Shown here: positions 1-8,728 of the stretch, piece by piece | Layout of the letters: each line of letters starts with the position of its first letter | Position numbering within the stretch: position 1 is the first letter of the stretch | Source of the DNA: Caldilineaceae bacterium | GTDB taxonomy: Bacteria; Chloroflexota; Anaerolineae; Caldilineales; Caldilineaceae | Assembly (NCBI GenBank): GCA_019637645.1 | Contig: JAHBVH010000001.1 | Location: 1 to 64,000 of the forward strand | DNA: 64,000 nt | Direction: 5' to 3' | Position numbers and translations under genes: made by a program | Notes under the pieces: model-generated | The model's input: only the letters and a program-made list of their open reading frames with translations | The model's database searches: none | What the model was told of the DNA's origin: nothing

Positions 1-173
1 CTGGCCTTGCGAGCGTCACCGCCAGCCGAGTTGCCTGCTGCGATGCTCGCAACGCAAACCCGCTTTGGGCTCGCCGTGCTACCTATGCACCGTTGGGTGC
101 TAATGCTGCCTAGCATAACCCATCTCTGCTTAATTGGCAAACAGCGTTTTGGCACGCCCGAAGCAGTGCTTGC

Positions 174-887
174 CTAGACTTCGGTCGAAAAGAGACGGCT
201 GGCCAGGGCTTTAAGCCGTTTGCCGCCATTGTGCAAAATCGGCGGGCCATGCCCAAAGACCATTATGTCAAAGTCGTCGGCGTATTTTTTTGCCAACCGC
301 CAGACGCTGCGCTGCGCATTTTCTGGGTCCGGCGTAAAGGGGCCGGTATTGGGGCGCAAGCGATTGCGCGAGTTCACCAACGCATCGCCGCTGATCAGAA
401 AACGTTTTTCTCGATGTAAGAGGGCAATGTGACCTGGCGTGTGGCCGGGCGTGTGGATCACGGTAAAGCCTTCGGGTAGCACCTGCCCATCCACTAACAG
501 TTCATCGGGCGCAATCGGCGGTGTCGAAAAGCCAGGAAAGAGGCTCATCAACCAGAGCAAGGGGCGGATCGACCACCAGGTTGCTTGGCGGCGGTTGGGG
601 TGTTCCAGAAACTCTTTTTCCACCACATGGCAAGCGACTTTCGCCCCTGTCGCTCGTTTCAGCGGGAGGATACTCCCCGCATGATCGAGATCCGCATGGG
701 TGAGGATAATCCGGCGGAGGTTGTGGTCCGCATAGCCTTGTTGGCGTAGGGCAATTAAAATAGTCTCCGCTTGGCCAGGGTACCCCGTGTCAATGAGGGT
801 GACGCCATCTTGCCATTCCCAGAGAAAACAGTGGACACTATCCCCAATTTCATCGATCTGCCAGAGGCCGGTCGTAATTTCACGCAT
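174..887 (-). CDS. MBL-fold metallo-hydrolase
   Basis: A 237-residue metallo-beta-lactamase-fold hydrolase. The metal-binding signature HADLDHAG is near residue 64, the downstream [12 protein letters not shown] motif supplies the next histidine, GDAL gives the bridging Asp, and FGHGPP near the C-terminus gives the last His. The family includes lactonases, glyoxalase II and other hydrolytic enzymes using two metal ions. There is no signal peptide, so it should be cytoplasmic. The substrate cannot be told from sequence. It is the last gene of a probable lepB-deoC-small gene-MBL run, 21 bases after the preceding stop. No strong ribosome site precedes its ATG, which fits translation following the upstream gene. 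Confidence 0.85.
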   Translation of the reverse strand: MREITTGLWQIDEIGDSVHCFLWEWQDGVTLIDTGYPGQAETILIALRQQGYADHNLRRIILTHADLDHAGSILPLKRATGAKVACHVVEKEFLEHPNRRQATWWSIRPLLWLMSLFPGFSTPPIAPDELLVDGQVLPEGFTVIHTPGHTPGHIALLHREKRFLISGDALVNSRNRLRPNTGPFTPDPENAQRSVWRLAKKYADDFDIMVFGHGPPILHNGGKRLKALASRLFSTEV

Positions 888-908
888 AGTTGTAAGTCTA
901 GTGATTTT

Positions 909-1202
909 TTAATAGCGGGCAAATTGGAAGTCATAGCGGTCCCCGGCGAGGTGTCGCAAGCGGGCGCGTGGGTGATCAATGGCTTCGTCTAATTCGCGCA
1001 CGGTCAGTCCCGTTACTTCGGCTAATTTGTTCACCGTATGAAAAGATTCATCGGTCAGGTTGAGAATACATTCTCGTTGTTCTTCATCCAGCTTGAAGCC
1101 AATCCAAGCCGCGGTTGGCTCTTGGAGCAAGCCCTCGCGACAGCGCGTGCAGCGCCAGGCATGGGCAATCAGTAGGGCAAAGTCACGAACACGCGTCGAC
1201 AT
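909..1202 (-). CDS. Small protein of unknown function with one CxxC
   Basis: A 97-residue protein that I do not recognise. It has a CTRCREG segment near residue 18 that could be half of a zinc site. A later stretch (residues about 55-80, [21 protein letters not shown]) reads like a small helix-turn-helix, but this is only a pattern impression. The ATG overlaps the deoC stop by one base (TAATG), so translation is probably coupled to deoC. It lies between deoC and an MBL-fold hydrolase. The overlap and the codon use, like its neighbours', support a real gene. Confidence 0.7.
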   Translation of the reverse strand: MSTRVRDFALLIAHAWRCTRCREGLLQEPTAAWIGFKLDEEQRECILNLTDESFHTVNKLAEVTGLTVRELDEAIDHPRARLRHLAGDRYDFQFARY

Positions 1203-2017
1203 TAATAAGGTTCTCCTGGGGAAGCTGGCGTTGTGCCAGCCGCCACACCAGCCTGAGCTACCTCATTCAGGCTTTGTATAATCTTCACACCAGCGCTAGC
1301 GCCCAAGCGGGTTGCACCGGCCGCAATCATCTGGAGGGCATCGCGACTGGTACGAATCCCCCCAGCCGCCTTGAGGCCCATATCGGGGCGAACCGCGCTG
1401 CGCATCAACCGGAGATCGGCCACCGTCGCGCCGCCGCCATTAAACCCCGTGGCGGTTTTGACAAAATCCGCATCTGCCTGTTCTGTTAGGATGGAAGCGG
1501 CGATCTTCTCGGCGTCGGTTAGCAGGAAGGTCTCGATGATGACTTTGACCGGCACGCCATGGGGTTTGGCAGCGGCAACCACCGCGGCAATATCGGCAGC
1601 GACCCACGCATACTGCTGGTCTTTGAGCCGCCCAACATTGATCACCATATCCACCTCTTGCGCACCCAACTCGATGACCGCGGTGGTTTCTTGGGCTTTG
1701 CAATGAGTGAGGGTTGCGCCAAGCGGAAAGCCGATCACCGTGCAGGTTTTGACGGGGCTGCCAGTTAATAGTTCACTGCACAAGTCCACCCAAGTCGGGT
1801 TGACACAGACGCTGGCAAAGCCAAAGGTACGTGCTTCTTGGCAAAGTTGGCGGATCGCTGCTTCCCCGGCTTCGGGTTTGAGCAAGGTATGATCAATATA
1901 GGCGGCCAATTGGCTGGCGGATAAAGTGGGCAAGGGTTGCGCGGGGGCGGTAACGGCCTGCGCCAAGAGTTGCGTGGTGCGCGTGTGGATCTCTGCGGCC
2001 AAGGTTGCGTGCATCAT
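1202..2017 (-). CDS. deoC: Deoxyribose-phosphate aldolase
   Basis: DeoC splits 2-deoxyribose 5-phosphate into glyceraldehyde 3-phosphate and acetaldehyde in deoxynucleoside breakdown. The class-I aldolase barrel is clear: [10 protein letters not shown] near the start, [42 protein letters not shown], and the Schiff-base lysine region FVKTATGF followed by [10 protein letters not shown]. Length is near 271 residues from the ATG at 2017. An in-frame TTG at 2041 would add eight residues, and a second ATG lies at 2014. I chose 2017 because a GAGAACC purine stretch sits just upstream. It lies 40 bases after lepB on the same strand and overlaps the next small gene by one base. Confidence 0.93.
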   Translation of the reverse strand: MMHATLAAEIHTRTTQLLAQAVTAPAQPLPTLSASQLAAYIDHTLLKPEAGEAAIRQLCQEARTFGFASVCVNPTWVDLCSELLTGSPVKTCTVIGFPLGATLTHCKAQETTAVIELGAQEVDMVINVGRLKDQQYAWVAADIAAVVAAAKPHGVPVKVIIETFLLTDAEKIAASILTEQADADFVKTATGFNGGGATVADLRLMRSAVRPDMGLKAAGGIRTSRDALQMIAAGATRLGASAGVKIIQSLNEVAQAGVAAGTTPASPGEPY

Positions 2018-2057
2018 AAAGGTTCTCGTGAGTTCTGGCAAAGGGCGACTGTCCCAC

Positions 2058-2741
2058 CTAGGGCGTACTACCTGTGACTTCGGTCGTACGACCAGGCTCT
2101 AGTTCATAGTGTTTGATCAAGCCCCACCGATCAAAGGGCCAAACGCGCAGCCATGCTTGGCCGACGATCAACTCTTCGGGGATGGGGCCAATGCGGCGGC
2201 TATCGCTGGAGTTGCCCCGGTTATCGCCCATGACAAAGAGATGGTTATCCGGCACGACCATAGGGCCATAGTTGTCGCGGAAGGGATTCGTGGCATAGGG
2301 TTCGACGAGTTCTTGTCCGTTGACATAGACGGTTTGGTCACGGACTTCAACTTGGTCACCGGGGAGGCCAATCACGCGTTTGATGTAATCCTCTTCGGTA
2401 TTACCGGGATTGTGGAAAACGATCACTTCCCCGCGGGAAGGCTCGCCCAATTTGAAGGCTAGTTTGTTAACCAAAATAAATTCGCCTTCAAAAAAATTGG
2501 GCTGCATCGAGTGGCTTTCGATGCGGTAGTTCTGAATCACCAGCCGAATCAGCAGGAAAATGACAAGGGAGAGGACAATAGTCTCTAGCAGTTCGCGTAG
2601 CATCGACCAGACAGCAGCCGGTTGCTGCTTTTCAACGGAGGCCGCTTCTGCCGTCTCGGTGAGCAAAAGGTCGCTAGCGGATTGGGTATAATCCGTTTGT
2701 AAGGCAAACGGGTCGTTGGCATTTTGGGTTGACTTAGACAT
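2058..2741 (-). CDS. lepB: Signal peptidase I
   Basis: Membrane serine protease that removes signal peptides from exported proteins. About 227 residues from the ATG at 2741: a cytoplasmic Ser/Thr/Gln-rich head, one membrane helix ([20 protein letters not shown]), then the catalytic serine in [14 protein letters not shown]. The catalytic lysine lies in [11 protein letters not shown], and the box E motif is [14 protein letters not shown]. The reading frame stays open upstream to a GTG at 2867, but that extension lacks a ribosome site and is not typical of the family. A GAGGAG lies 15 bases before ATG 2741, which is further than usual. The leader from the predicted start of transcription is about 200 bases. 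Confidence 0.93.
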   Translation of the reverse strand: MSKSTQNANDPFALQTDYTQSASDLLLTETAEAASVEKQQPAAVWSMLRELLETIVLSLVIFLLIRLVIQNYRIESHSMQPNFFEGEFILVNKLAFKLGEPSRGEVIVFHNPGNTEEDYIKRVIGLPGDQVEVRDQTVYVNGQELVEPYATNPFRDNYGPMVVPDNHLFVMGDNRGNSSDSRRIGPIPEELIVGQAWLRVWPFDRWGLIKHYELEPGRTTEVTGSTP

Positions 2742-2952
2742 AACAGATGTACATTGCTCCTCGTGATAACACAAGTTGGCTATTGATGGCCGGTTTGGGA
2801 TACGCGGAGTAAAAGCGCGCCGCCATACCGGCTCAATCGCCGACAGATCTGGGGTTATCTGATCCACGCGGCGGATAACTCAACTGTGTAGAGCTCAGTT
2901 TCTCTGGCAACCAGAAGCAGTGACACAAATTGCAAGACCGCCAATCGATGCA

Positions 2953-2981
2953 AGTATAGCACTCTCAAAATAAAGACACAA
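2953..2981 (-). promoter_or_regulatory. Predicted sigma-70 promoter of lepB
   Basis: On the minus strand TTGTGT is followed after exactly 17 bases by TATACT. Transcription would start near 2946, about 205 bases before the chosen lepB ATG. A run of phased A-tracts lies about 30 bases upstream of the -35 box. Confidence 0.65.
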
Positions 2982-3007
2982 GATAGTTACGCTGAACTTA
3001 CGTTTAC

Positions 3008-3102
3008 TATCCCAAAAATATCCCAAATAACCCAAAAGTTATCCCTAGGTTATTCCAATATTTCCCAAGAATATCCCAAATTTATCCAAAATTTCCCAAA
3101 TT
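3008..3102. repeat. Phased CCCAAA repeats, probable curved DNA
   Basis: Nine degenerate copies of a TATCCCAAAT-like unit. The last C of each cytosine block falls at 3013, 3024, 3033, 3045, 3056, 3066, 3077, 3087 and 3097, a mean spacing of 10.5 bases, which is the helical pitch of B-DNA. A-tracts in helical phase bend DNA. The block lies between the stop of the AlbA_2 gene and the lepB promoter. Confidence 0.75.
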
Positions 3103-3123
3103 GAGCAGGTACAGCTTCGCTCA

Positions 3124-4497
3124 CTACTTGAGAATATAACGGGTGCCGCGTTTGTCCCCAATCTTGAGCACGACGCCCTTTGTCACGAGATCGGCCAAGT
3201 CGAGCCGCAGGGTTTCGGCGCCAACGTGGGGGCAGAGGTCGCGATAATCGCGGTTGGTAATCGCACCGTAGCGTTGGAGAAACTCAATGGCTTTGATCTG
3301 GCGCTCATTCATGTTCTGTTCCCAAGTCGGCATGGCGCGCTTGGCTTCTTGGTTGTTATAGAGAATGACCGTAAAGCGATGCCCTTTGGCCTCGAATTTG
3401 GGCGGCGGATGGCCCGTATTAACCATGGCTTCGATCATGTGATCGACCCCGAGCCCGAGTTCCTCAATATAGCCCCAGTGATAAAGCCCATTGACAATCC
3501 GCGGATTGCGGCTGTAATGTTCATCGACAATATTGTCAAGGGTAATATGGGCTGGCAAACCACCGGGGCTGGTGATCTCCAGGCGGTCGGTATACATGCG
3601 GATCTCAATGCTGCGGCCCGTCAAATGATAATCTCGGTGGGCAACGGCATTGACTAATGCTTCGCGTACCGCCGATTCTGGGTATTCGGTCTCTTCATGG
3701 CGCTGGAGCCCGCGCACCACGGCCCGTTTATCCATCTCTTCCCAAAGGACGCGCCAAGCGCGGTCAATAATCTTGGGCAATGGCCCCACCAACTCTTCGC
3801 GGCGTCCATAGCCAAAGCTGCCGCCAGGGCCACGCGGTTGGGTATCCGAAAATTTAACAAAGACGGCGCGGCTGTGGGGCAAAAAGAATTGGGGTTCTTT
3901 CCCAAACAAGAGCAGGCCACTGACGGTTGGTTTGCGATCAGGCGTAATGGCCCCAATTTGTTGAAGTAACTTGTCTTTGGGCAAGACATCGGAGCGGGGG
4001 CTTCGCTTCTGGCGGCGTTCCATGTAATCTTCGATCACATCTTCATCCAGATCATCGCGATGGGCACCGGGGACTTCTTGGAGTTCAAAGTCCGTGGCAG
4101 GGCGATTGGCCAACAGTTGTTCAAAGTCACTGCCATGGAGTGGATGGTTTTCCGCACCGCGGCGCACCAACACACGTCCATCCCATAAACTATGCACCGC
4201 GCCACTTCGTTCCACCCGCAGCAAGATCACAATGCCACCCGGCACTTGCTCTTGTTGCCATTCGGTGTGCATGGGGGGGCGGCAAAGGCGGAGCGCTGCT
4301 TGGAGGGCATCCTCTGCTTCGTCTGGAGCAAAGAGTTCACCGATCCGACCATCGGCGTTCATACCCAAAACAAGGGTGCCGCCATCGCCATTGGCAAAGG
4401 CCACCAAGGTCGCGGCCATCTCCTCTGGGTCAACATGACCTAGGAACGCCCATTTTTGCCCAGGTGTCTGTTTGGTAACTGTCTGCGCAACTCCCAT
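3124..4497 (-). CDS. AlbA_2 / HATPase_c_4 putative DNA-binding regulator
   Basis: A 457-residue protein of the family often labelled ATP-dependent DNA helicase RecG-like or divergent AAA_4. Residues about 20-115 form the AlbA_2 (Schlafen-type) domain with MAATLVAFANGDGGTLVLGMNADGRIGEL. The centre carries the GHKL-like part, EALVNAVAHRDYHLTGRSIEIRMYTDRLEITSPGGLP. The last 70 residues look like a winged helix (QIKAIEFLQRYGAITNRDYRDLC). Such proteins are thought to be transcription regulators, and the helicase name is misleading since no helicase motifs are present. The ATG is preceded by GGAAG. It stands alone between gyrA and lepB on the same strand. Confidence 0.85.
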   Translation of the reverse strand: MGVAQTVTKQTPGQKWAFLGHVDPEEMAATLVAFANGDGGTLVLGMNADGRIGELFAPDEAEDALQAALRLCRPPMHTEWQQEQVPGGIVILLRVERSGAVHSLWDGRVLVRRGAENHPLHGSDFEQLLANRPATDFELQEVPGAHRDDLDEDVIEDYMERRQKRSPRSDVLPKDKLLQQIGAITPDRKPTVSGLLLFGKEPQFFLPHSRAVFVKFSDTQPRGPGGSFGYGRREELVGPLPKIIDRAWRVLWEEMDKRAVVRGLQRHEETEYPESAVREALVNAVAHRDYHLTGRSIEIRMYTDRLEITSPGGLPAHITLDNIVDEHYSRNPRIVNGLYHWGYIEELGLGVDHMIEAMVNTGHPPPKFEAKGHRFTVILYNNQEAKRAMPTWEQNMNERQIKAIEFLQRYGAITNRDYRDLCPHVGAETLRLDLADLVTKGVVLKIGDKRGTRYILK

Positions 4498-4550
4498 CGT
4501 TCTTCCTTGTGTTTCGCTCTGCTCTCCTGCCGCGCGACTGGCTTCAAGCG

Positions 4551-4588
4551 CACTGCCGGCGCGCCTTGGGCGGTCACAGCCGGCAGTG
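4551..4588 (-). terminator. Hairpin after gyrA
   Basis: Ten-base inverted repeat CACTGCCGGC / GCCGGCAGTG with an 18-base loop, 37 bases past the gyrA stop. There is no clear run of U. Confidence 0.5.
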
Positions 4589-4625
4589 GATAGAACAGTT
4601 GTCGATTAGAGCGCTAGCGGGTCGG

Positions 4626-7391
4626 TTATGCCGAAGGCGTTGCCAAGGTTGCAACATCATCCGCCAAGAGGGACGGCTCTTCATCACGTTCGATTTCGTC
4701 AGCCTCTATGGTGCTGTCCCCTAAGTCACCGGCCTCGCCCTCGTCTAGGGTCGCGTCCAGGGGAGCCGCGCCGAGGGTTCCGTCTAGCGCGGTTGGCGGT
4801 TGTAACTCGCTCGGATCCGCACCATCCACGCCACGCGTGAGATCTTCGTAGGTGATAACGGCAATGGCGGCTACGGTGTCTTCTTCTTGCATTTTAACAA
4901 TGCGTACCCCCCGTGTGGCCCGGCCCATTTGGCTCACGCCCCGCACTTCGGTACGGAGGATAATGCCTTGGCTGGTCATGATCGTCACCTGATCTTGGGG
5001 GTGAACGACCCGCGCTGCCACAATCGCCCCGATTTCGGCCAGCCGCGTGTGGTCGGTTGTCCACATGCCTTGCGTATAGCGCCCTTTGGCATTGAACTCG
5101 TCGAGCGGAACCCGTTTGCCCCACCCACGTTCGTGAATGACAAAAAGATCATGGTCAGCCTTGACCACATCCATGCTCACAATGGCATCGTCATCCAACA
5201 AGCGCATGGCCATAACACCGGCGGCTGTACGCCCCATGGCCCGGACATTGTCTTCGTGGAAGCGTAGTGCTTTACCATTTCGGGTGACGATAATGAACTC
5301 TTCATTGCCACTGGTCAAGCGTGCCCAATCCAATGAATCGTTGGGATCTAGATTCATCGCCAGCAGGCCGGTAGACCGGACATTACTAAAGACGCTTAAC
5401 TCCATGCGTTTGATACGCGCTTGGCGGGTAATCAGGGTAATATATTCGGCCTGTTCAAAGTCGGGGACGATCAGCATGGTCGAGACCGTTTCGTCGGGTT
5501 GCATACTGAGCAGATTGGCAATATGCGCGCCCCGGGCCGTCCGGCTGGCTTCGGGCAATTCATAGACTTTGCTGCTATAGACGCGACCTTTGTTCGTAAA
5601 GAAAAGGATCGAGTCGAGATTATGGGCAAAGAGCAAGCTGATGACTTCATCTTCTTCGCGCGTCGCCATGCCTTTGATGCCCCGGCCACCGCGCCCTTGG
5701 GCGCGGAAGGTTTCGGCCTTCATCCGTTTGATATAAGAACCCGCACTATAGCTGATCAAGACATTGTCATTGGCGATCAGATCTTCATCATTGAGTTCGC
5801 CATTGGCATCATGGGCAATGAGGGTCCGGCGGCCATCGCCAAACTTTTCCTTGAGGGCCAGAATATCTTCCCGAATGATGGCGCGTAACTTGTAGGGGTT
5901 GGCCAGCAGATCTTCAAAGTAGGCAATCCGCGCCATGATCTCTTGATATTCGTCTTCGATCCGTTGGCGTTCGAGCGCGGCCAAGCGGCGCAATTGCATA
6001 TCTAAAATCGCTTGGGCCTGGACTTGGCTCAGCCCAAAACGCTCCATCAACCCGGTGCGCGCCGCGTCGGCGCTGTCGCTGCTGCGAATCAGTTGGATCA
6101 CTTCATCCAAGAACTGAATCGCAATGCGCAACCCTTCCAAAATATGGGCGCGCTCGCGGGCCTTGGCGAGTTGAAAGCGGGTGCGGCGGGTCAGCACATC
6201 AAAGCGGTGTTCGATGTAGATGATCAAGGAACGGCGCAGCCCCAGAGTGGCCGGTTCGCCGTTGACCAATGCCAAGGTATTGACGCCAAAAGAGGTTTGG
6301 AGGGCGGTATGTTTAAAGAGTTGATTGCGCACCTTCTTGGGTGCGGCTCCCCGCTTCAGCTCGATCACAATGCGCATCCCTGTGCGATCGCTCTCGTCGC
6401 GCAAGTCGCTGATCTGATCGAGCCGCCCTTCGCGCACCAACTCGGCGATCCGCTCAATCAACTGTGACTTATTCACTTGGTAGGGAATTTCGGTCACTAA
6501 AATGCGGAAGCGCTCGCCCCGATTCTCTTCGATCTCGGTCTTGGCGCGAATCAACACCTTGCCCCGGCCTGTGGCAAAGGCTTGCTTGATCCCTTCGGTG
6601 CCTAGGATAATGCCCCCTGTGGGGAAGTCTGGCCCTTTGACAAAGGTCATCAGCTCTTCCAGCCCAATATCGTCGCGCGTCTCCCAGCGATCGATCAGAT
6701 AGACCACCGCGTCGGCGATTTCGCTGAGGTTGTGGGGGGGGATATTGGTCGCCATCCCGACAGCAATCCCGCTGGTGCCATTGACCAAGAGGTTGGGCAA
6801 CATGGCTGGCAAGACTTGCGGCTCTTCCAGGCTATCGTCAAAGTTGGGGTTCCAGTCCACCGTATCCATTTCGATGTCTTGGAGCATGCTGTCGGCAATC
6901 CGCGACAAGCGGGCCTCGGTATACCGCATGGCCGCGGGGCTATCGCCATCCACCGAACCAAAGTTCCCCTGGCCGTCCACTAAGGGGTAGCGCAGGCTAA
7001 AATCTTGGGCCATGCGCGCCATGGCGTCGTAGACTGCGGTGTCACCATGGGGATGATATTTCCCTAGCACTTCGCCAACGATACGCGCGCTCTTCTTATA
7101 GGGGCTGCTCGGCGCTAAACCCATGTCATGCATCGCATAGAGAATTCGGCGATGGACGGGCTTTAACCCATCACGGGCATCGGGCAGCGCACGCGCAACA
7201 ATCACGCTCATGGCATAATCGAGATAGCTGGCCCGCATCTCATCCTCGATCAAGATCGGGCGTACATGGCCGATCCCATTGCCGTTGCTGCTCCCGTTGG
7301 CGCTCCCATTGAGGCTGTTTGCGCCATTGACATTCACAAGCGGCGCTTCGGGCGACTGCCCATCGCCATTCAATTCAGGACGTTCCTCCAT
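4626..7391 (-). CDS. gyrA: DNA gyrase subunit A
   Basis: Catalytic subunit of the type II topoisomerase that introduces negative supercoils. After a 40-residue Asn/Gly/Ser-rich head comes the conserved start [39 protein letters not shown]. The catalytic tyrosine is in [10 protein letters not shown]. The quinolone-determining region reads [26 protein letters not shown], with Asp and Thr at the positions often held by Ser in gyrase. The C-terminal wheel carries the GyrA box as QGRGGRG, which separates it from ParC. The tail is acidic. Length 921 is slightly long because of the head and tail. GGAG lies seven bases before the ATG. No gyrB is nearby. Confidence 0.97.
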   Translation of the reverse strand: MEERPELNGDGQSPEAPLVNVNGANSLNGSANGSSNGNGIGHVRPILIEDEMRASYLDYAMSVIVARALPDARDGLKPVHRRILYAMHDMGLAPSSPYKKSARIVGEVLGKYHPHGDTAVYDAMARMAQDFSLRYPLVDGQGNFGSVDGDSPAAMRYTEARLSRIADSMLQDIEMDTVDWNPNFDDSLEEPQVLPAMLPNLLVNGTSGIAVGMATNIPPHNLSEIADAVVYLIDRWETRDDIGLEELMTFVKGPDFPTGGIILGTEGIKQAFATGRGKVLIRAKTEIEENRGERFRILVTEIPYQVNKSQLIERIAELVREGRLDQISDLRDESDRTGMRIVIELKRGAAPKKVRNQLFKHTALQTSFGVNTLALVNGEPATLGLRRSLIIYIEHRFDVLTRRTRFQLAKARERAHILEGLRIAIQFLDEVIQLIRSSDSADAARTGLMERFGLSQVQAQAILDMQLRRLAALERQRIEDEYQEIMARIAYFEDLLANPYKLRAIIREDILALKEKFGDGRRTLIAHDANGELNDEDLIANDNVLISYSAGSYIKRMKAETFRAQGRGGRGIKGMATREEDEVISLLFAHNLDSILFFTNKGRVYSSKVYELPEASRTARGAHIANLLSMQPDETVSTMLIVPDFEQAEYITLITRQARIKRMELSVFSNVRSTGLLAMNLDPNDSLDWARLTSGNEEFIIVTRNGKALRFHEDNVRAMGRTAAGVMAMRLLDDDAIVSMDVVKADHDLFVIHERGWGKRVPLDEFNAKGRYTQGMWTTDHTRLAEIGAIVAARVVHPQDQVTIMTSQGIILRTEVRGVSQMGRATRGVRIVKMQEEDTVAAIAVITYEDLTRGVDGADPSELQPPTALDGTLGAAPLDATLDEGEAGDLGDSTIEADEIERDEEPSLLADDVATLATPSA

Positions 7392-7473
7392 GCAATCACT
7401 CCTGGCATCATCTCTAGACGCTCATCAGCTAACCGTGAGCGGACAGCAAATATACACAAAATCTGATAATCGC

Positions 7474-7479
7474 ATTATA
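7474..7479 (-). promoter_or_regulatory. Candidate gyrA -10 box
   Basis: Minus-strand TATAAT located 83 bases before the gyrA start. The matching -35 (TAGGCG) is weak, so only the -10 is called. Confidence 0.4.
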
Positions 7480-7540
7480 GCGCAAAATGGCGGTTTCGCC
7501 TAACTAGCGGGGCAGACGGAACAGATGTGCCATACCCCAA

Positions 7541-7597
7541 AGAGCGGGGATCAGAAGCCACTAGACGAAGCGTCTAGTGGCTTCTGATCCCCGCTCT
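7541..7597 (-). terminator. Very long perfect hairpin between peptidase gene and gyrA
   Basis: A perfect 27-base stem (7541-7567 with 7571-7597) closed by a three-base AAG loop. It is framed by a further ACGGAAC/GTTCCGT pair at 7516-7522 and 7603-7609. It begins 31 bases after the stop of the amidotransferase-like gene and lies upstream of the gyrA -10 box. No U run follows. It probably ends or stabilises the upstream transcript. Confidence 0.6.
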
Positions 7598-7627
7598 GAA
7601 AGGTTCCGTTGTAGACCGTGAGGGTGC

Positions 7628-8524
7628 CTAGGCCAAGGTTGGCTGTGCAAGGCTTGGTGGCGTTGTGCTGACGAGTGGGCGGCGTTGTTGTAGGGTGGTA
7701 AACTGGGTGGGCCAATCTGGCGGCACTTGGCTCTGCCATTCCCCGGCCGCGGCTTCGACAAAATCATAGAAGAGATTGTTGCTATGTTGATCGGTGGCGG
7801 CTAGCTCTTCGGGGTGCCACTGCACGCCGACCAAATAGGGCAGCACCGGTAGTTCGATGGCTTCGGCCAAACCATCTTCGGCCCGCGCCACCACGCGGAG
7901 GCCGGCGCCCAATTGATTGATCCCTTGGTGGTGCATGGAATTGACCTCATGCACGGTGCCCAGGGCATGGGCCAAGCGGCTATCGGCTTCGATCTGCACG
8001 GTGTGGCTGATGCGATAGCGTTCATAGCTGGGTGGAATGTAATCGTGTTTCTGCAAAAAGGGACACTCGGTGTGTAGATCTTGATATAAGGTGCCCCCAC
8101 AGACGACGTTGATCACTTGGAGCCCCCGGCAGACGCCAAGGAGGGGCATGCCAGCTTCCACTGCCCAGTGGGTCATTAACAACTCTGTGCGGTCGCGCTC
8201 TTTGTCGGTGGCTCCAAGTTGCGGATGACGTTCGGCCCCATAGTGGCTTGGATCGACATCTTCGCCGCCGGGCAAAAAGAGGCCATCGAGCCGTTCAAAA
8301 ATGCCGCGTAAAGTCGCCTCTGACATTTGCAGCGGAATCATCACCGGCAGTGCGCCTAGATTTTCGAGCATACGGACATAGGTTTGGTTCATAATGTAGA
8401 GCGGCAACCCGTAAAACCGCTGTGATTTTTCACGTCCAGTGGGGACGCCGATGAGTGGTCGCTTGCGTTGGCTTCCCGTGAGGGTATACCCTAGCTGCTG
8501 GGCATTACGGAGATCGCGATTCAT
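7628..8524 (-). CDS. Gamma-glutamyl-gamma-aminobutyrate hydrolase family peptidase (C26)
   Basis: A 298-residue class-I glutamine amidotransferase-like hydrolase, as in PuuD. The nucleophile elbow is PLLGVCRGLQVINVVCGGTLYQDL, and the catalytic His-Glu pair is in GVQWHPEE. MHHQGINQLG is also typical of the family. PLIGVPTGR at the start and FLPGGEDVDP match PuuD-type proteins, which cleave gamma-glutamyl amides such as gamma-glutamyl-GABA. No polyamine genes are near, so the substrate is unproven. The last 30 residues are a variable Ser/Thr/Pro tail. AAAGGGG precedes the ATG. Confidence 0.88.
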   Translation of the reverse strand: MNRDLRNAQQLGYTLTGSQRKRPLIGVPTGREKSQRFYGLPLYIMNQTYVRMLENLGALPVMIPLQMSEATLRGIFERLDGLFLPGGEDVDPSHYGAERHPQLGATDKERDRTELLMTHWAVEAGMPLLGVCRGLQVINVVCGGTLYQDLHTECPFLQKHDYIPPSYERYRISHTVQIEADSRLAHALGTVHEVNSMHHQGINQLGAGLRVVARAEDGLAEAIELPVLPYLVGVQWHPEELAATDQHSNNLFYDFVEAAAGEWQSQVPPDWPTQFTTLQQRRPLVSTTPPSLAQPTLA

Positions 8525-8554
8525 AGAACCCCTTTCATCAAAAGAATGCAGACC

Positions 8555-8583
8555 ATTATACGCACGGGCCGATTGCTTTCCAA
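8555..8583 (-). promoter_or_regulatory. Predicted promoter of the C26 peptidase gene
   Basis: Minus strand TTGGAA, 17 bases, TATAAT. Transcription would begin near 8548, about 24 bases before the ATG. Confidence 0.65.
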
Positions 8584-8631
8584 ATTATGGCCTATGGCTA
8601 GCGTGTGAGCTTACTTTGTTGGGACAAGGGT

Positions 8632-8660
8632 TTGACACAAGCGATTGCTCATGCTAGCAT
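8632..8660 (+). promoter_or_regulatory. Predicted promoter of the DUF2723 glycosyltransferase gene
   Basis: TTGACA at 8632-8637, 17 bases, TAGCAT at 8655-8660. It is divergent from the C26 peptidase promoter and about 70 bases before the TTG start. Confidence 0.6.
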
Positions 8661-8728
8661 CGCACCTGTTTGGCCAACGTAGTAACGGGTGAAGGCTGAA
8701 GGCCGAAAGCTGAGGAGGGCGAATCCGA

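Larger units (their letters stand above)
2742..3123. other. lepB leader and upstream region
   Basis: A 382-base gene-free stretch. From high to low coordinates it holds the phased A-tract block, the predicted lepB promoter and a leader of about 200 bases. Just before lepB the leader contains a six-codon frame (ATG at 2754, peptide MYICYV) whose stop overlaps the lepB start region. A GAGGAG sits only two or three bases from that ATG, so I do not claim that it is translated. Confidence 0.5.

Noticed and set aside
1..173. Start of the window as a partial gene
   Set aside because: No frame across it carries recognisable protein sequence, and it is probably intergenic after the MBL gene.
2742..2867. 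42-codon N-terminal extension of lepB from GTG 2867
   Set aside because: No ribosome site, and the added residues do not look like signal peptidase; the ATG at 2741 begins the normal cytoplasmic head.
3124..4497. AlbA_2 protein as RecG helicase
   Set aside because: No helicase motifs are present; the label comes from a misleading family name.
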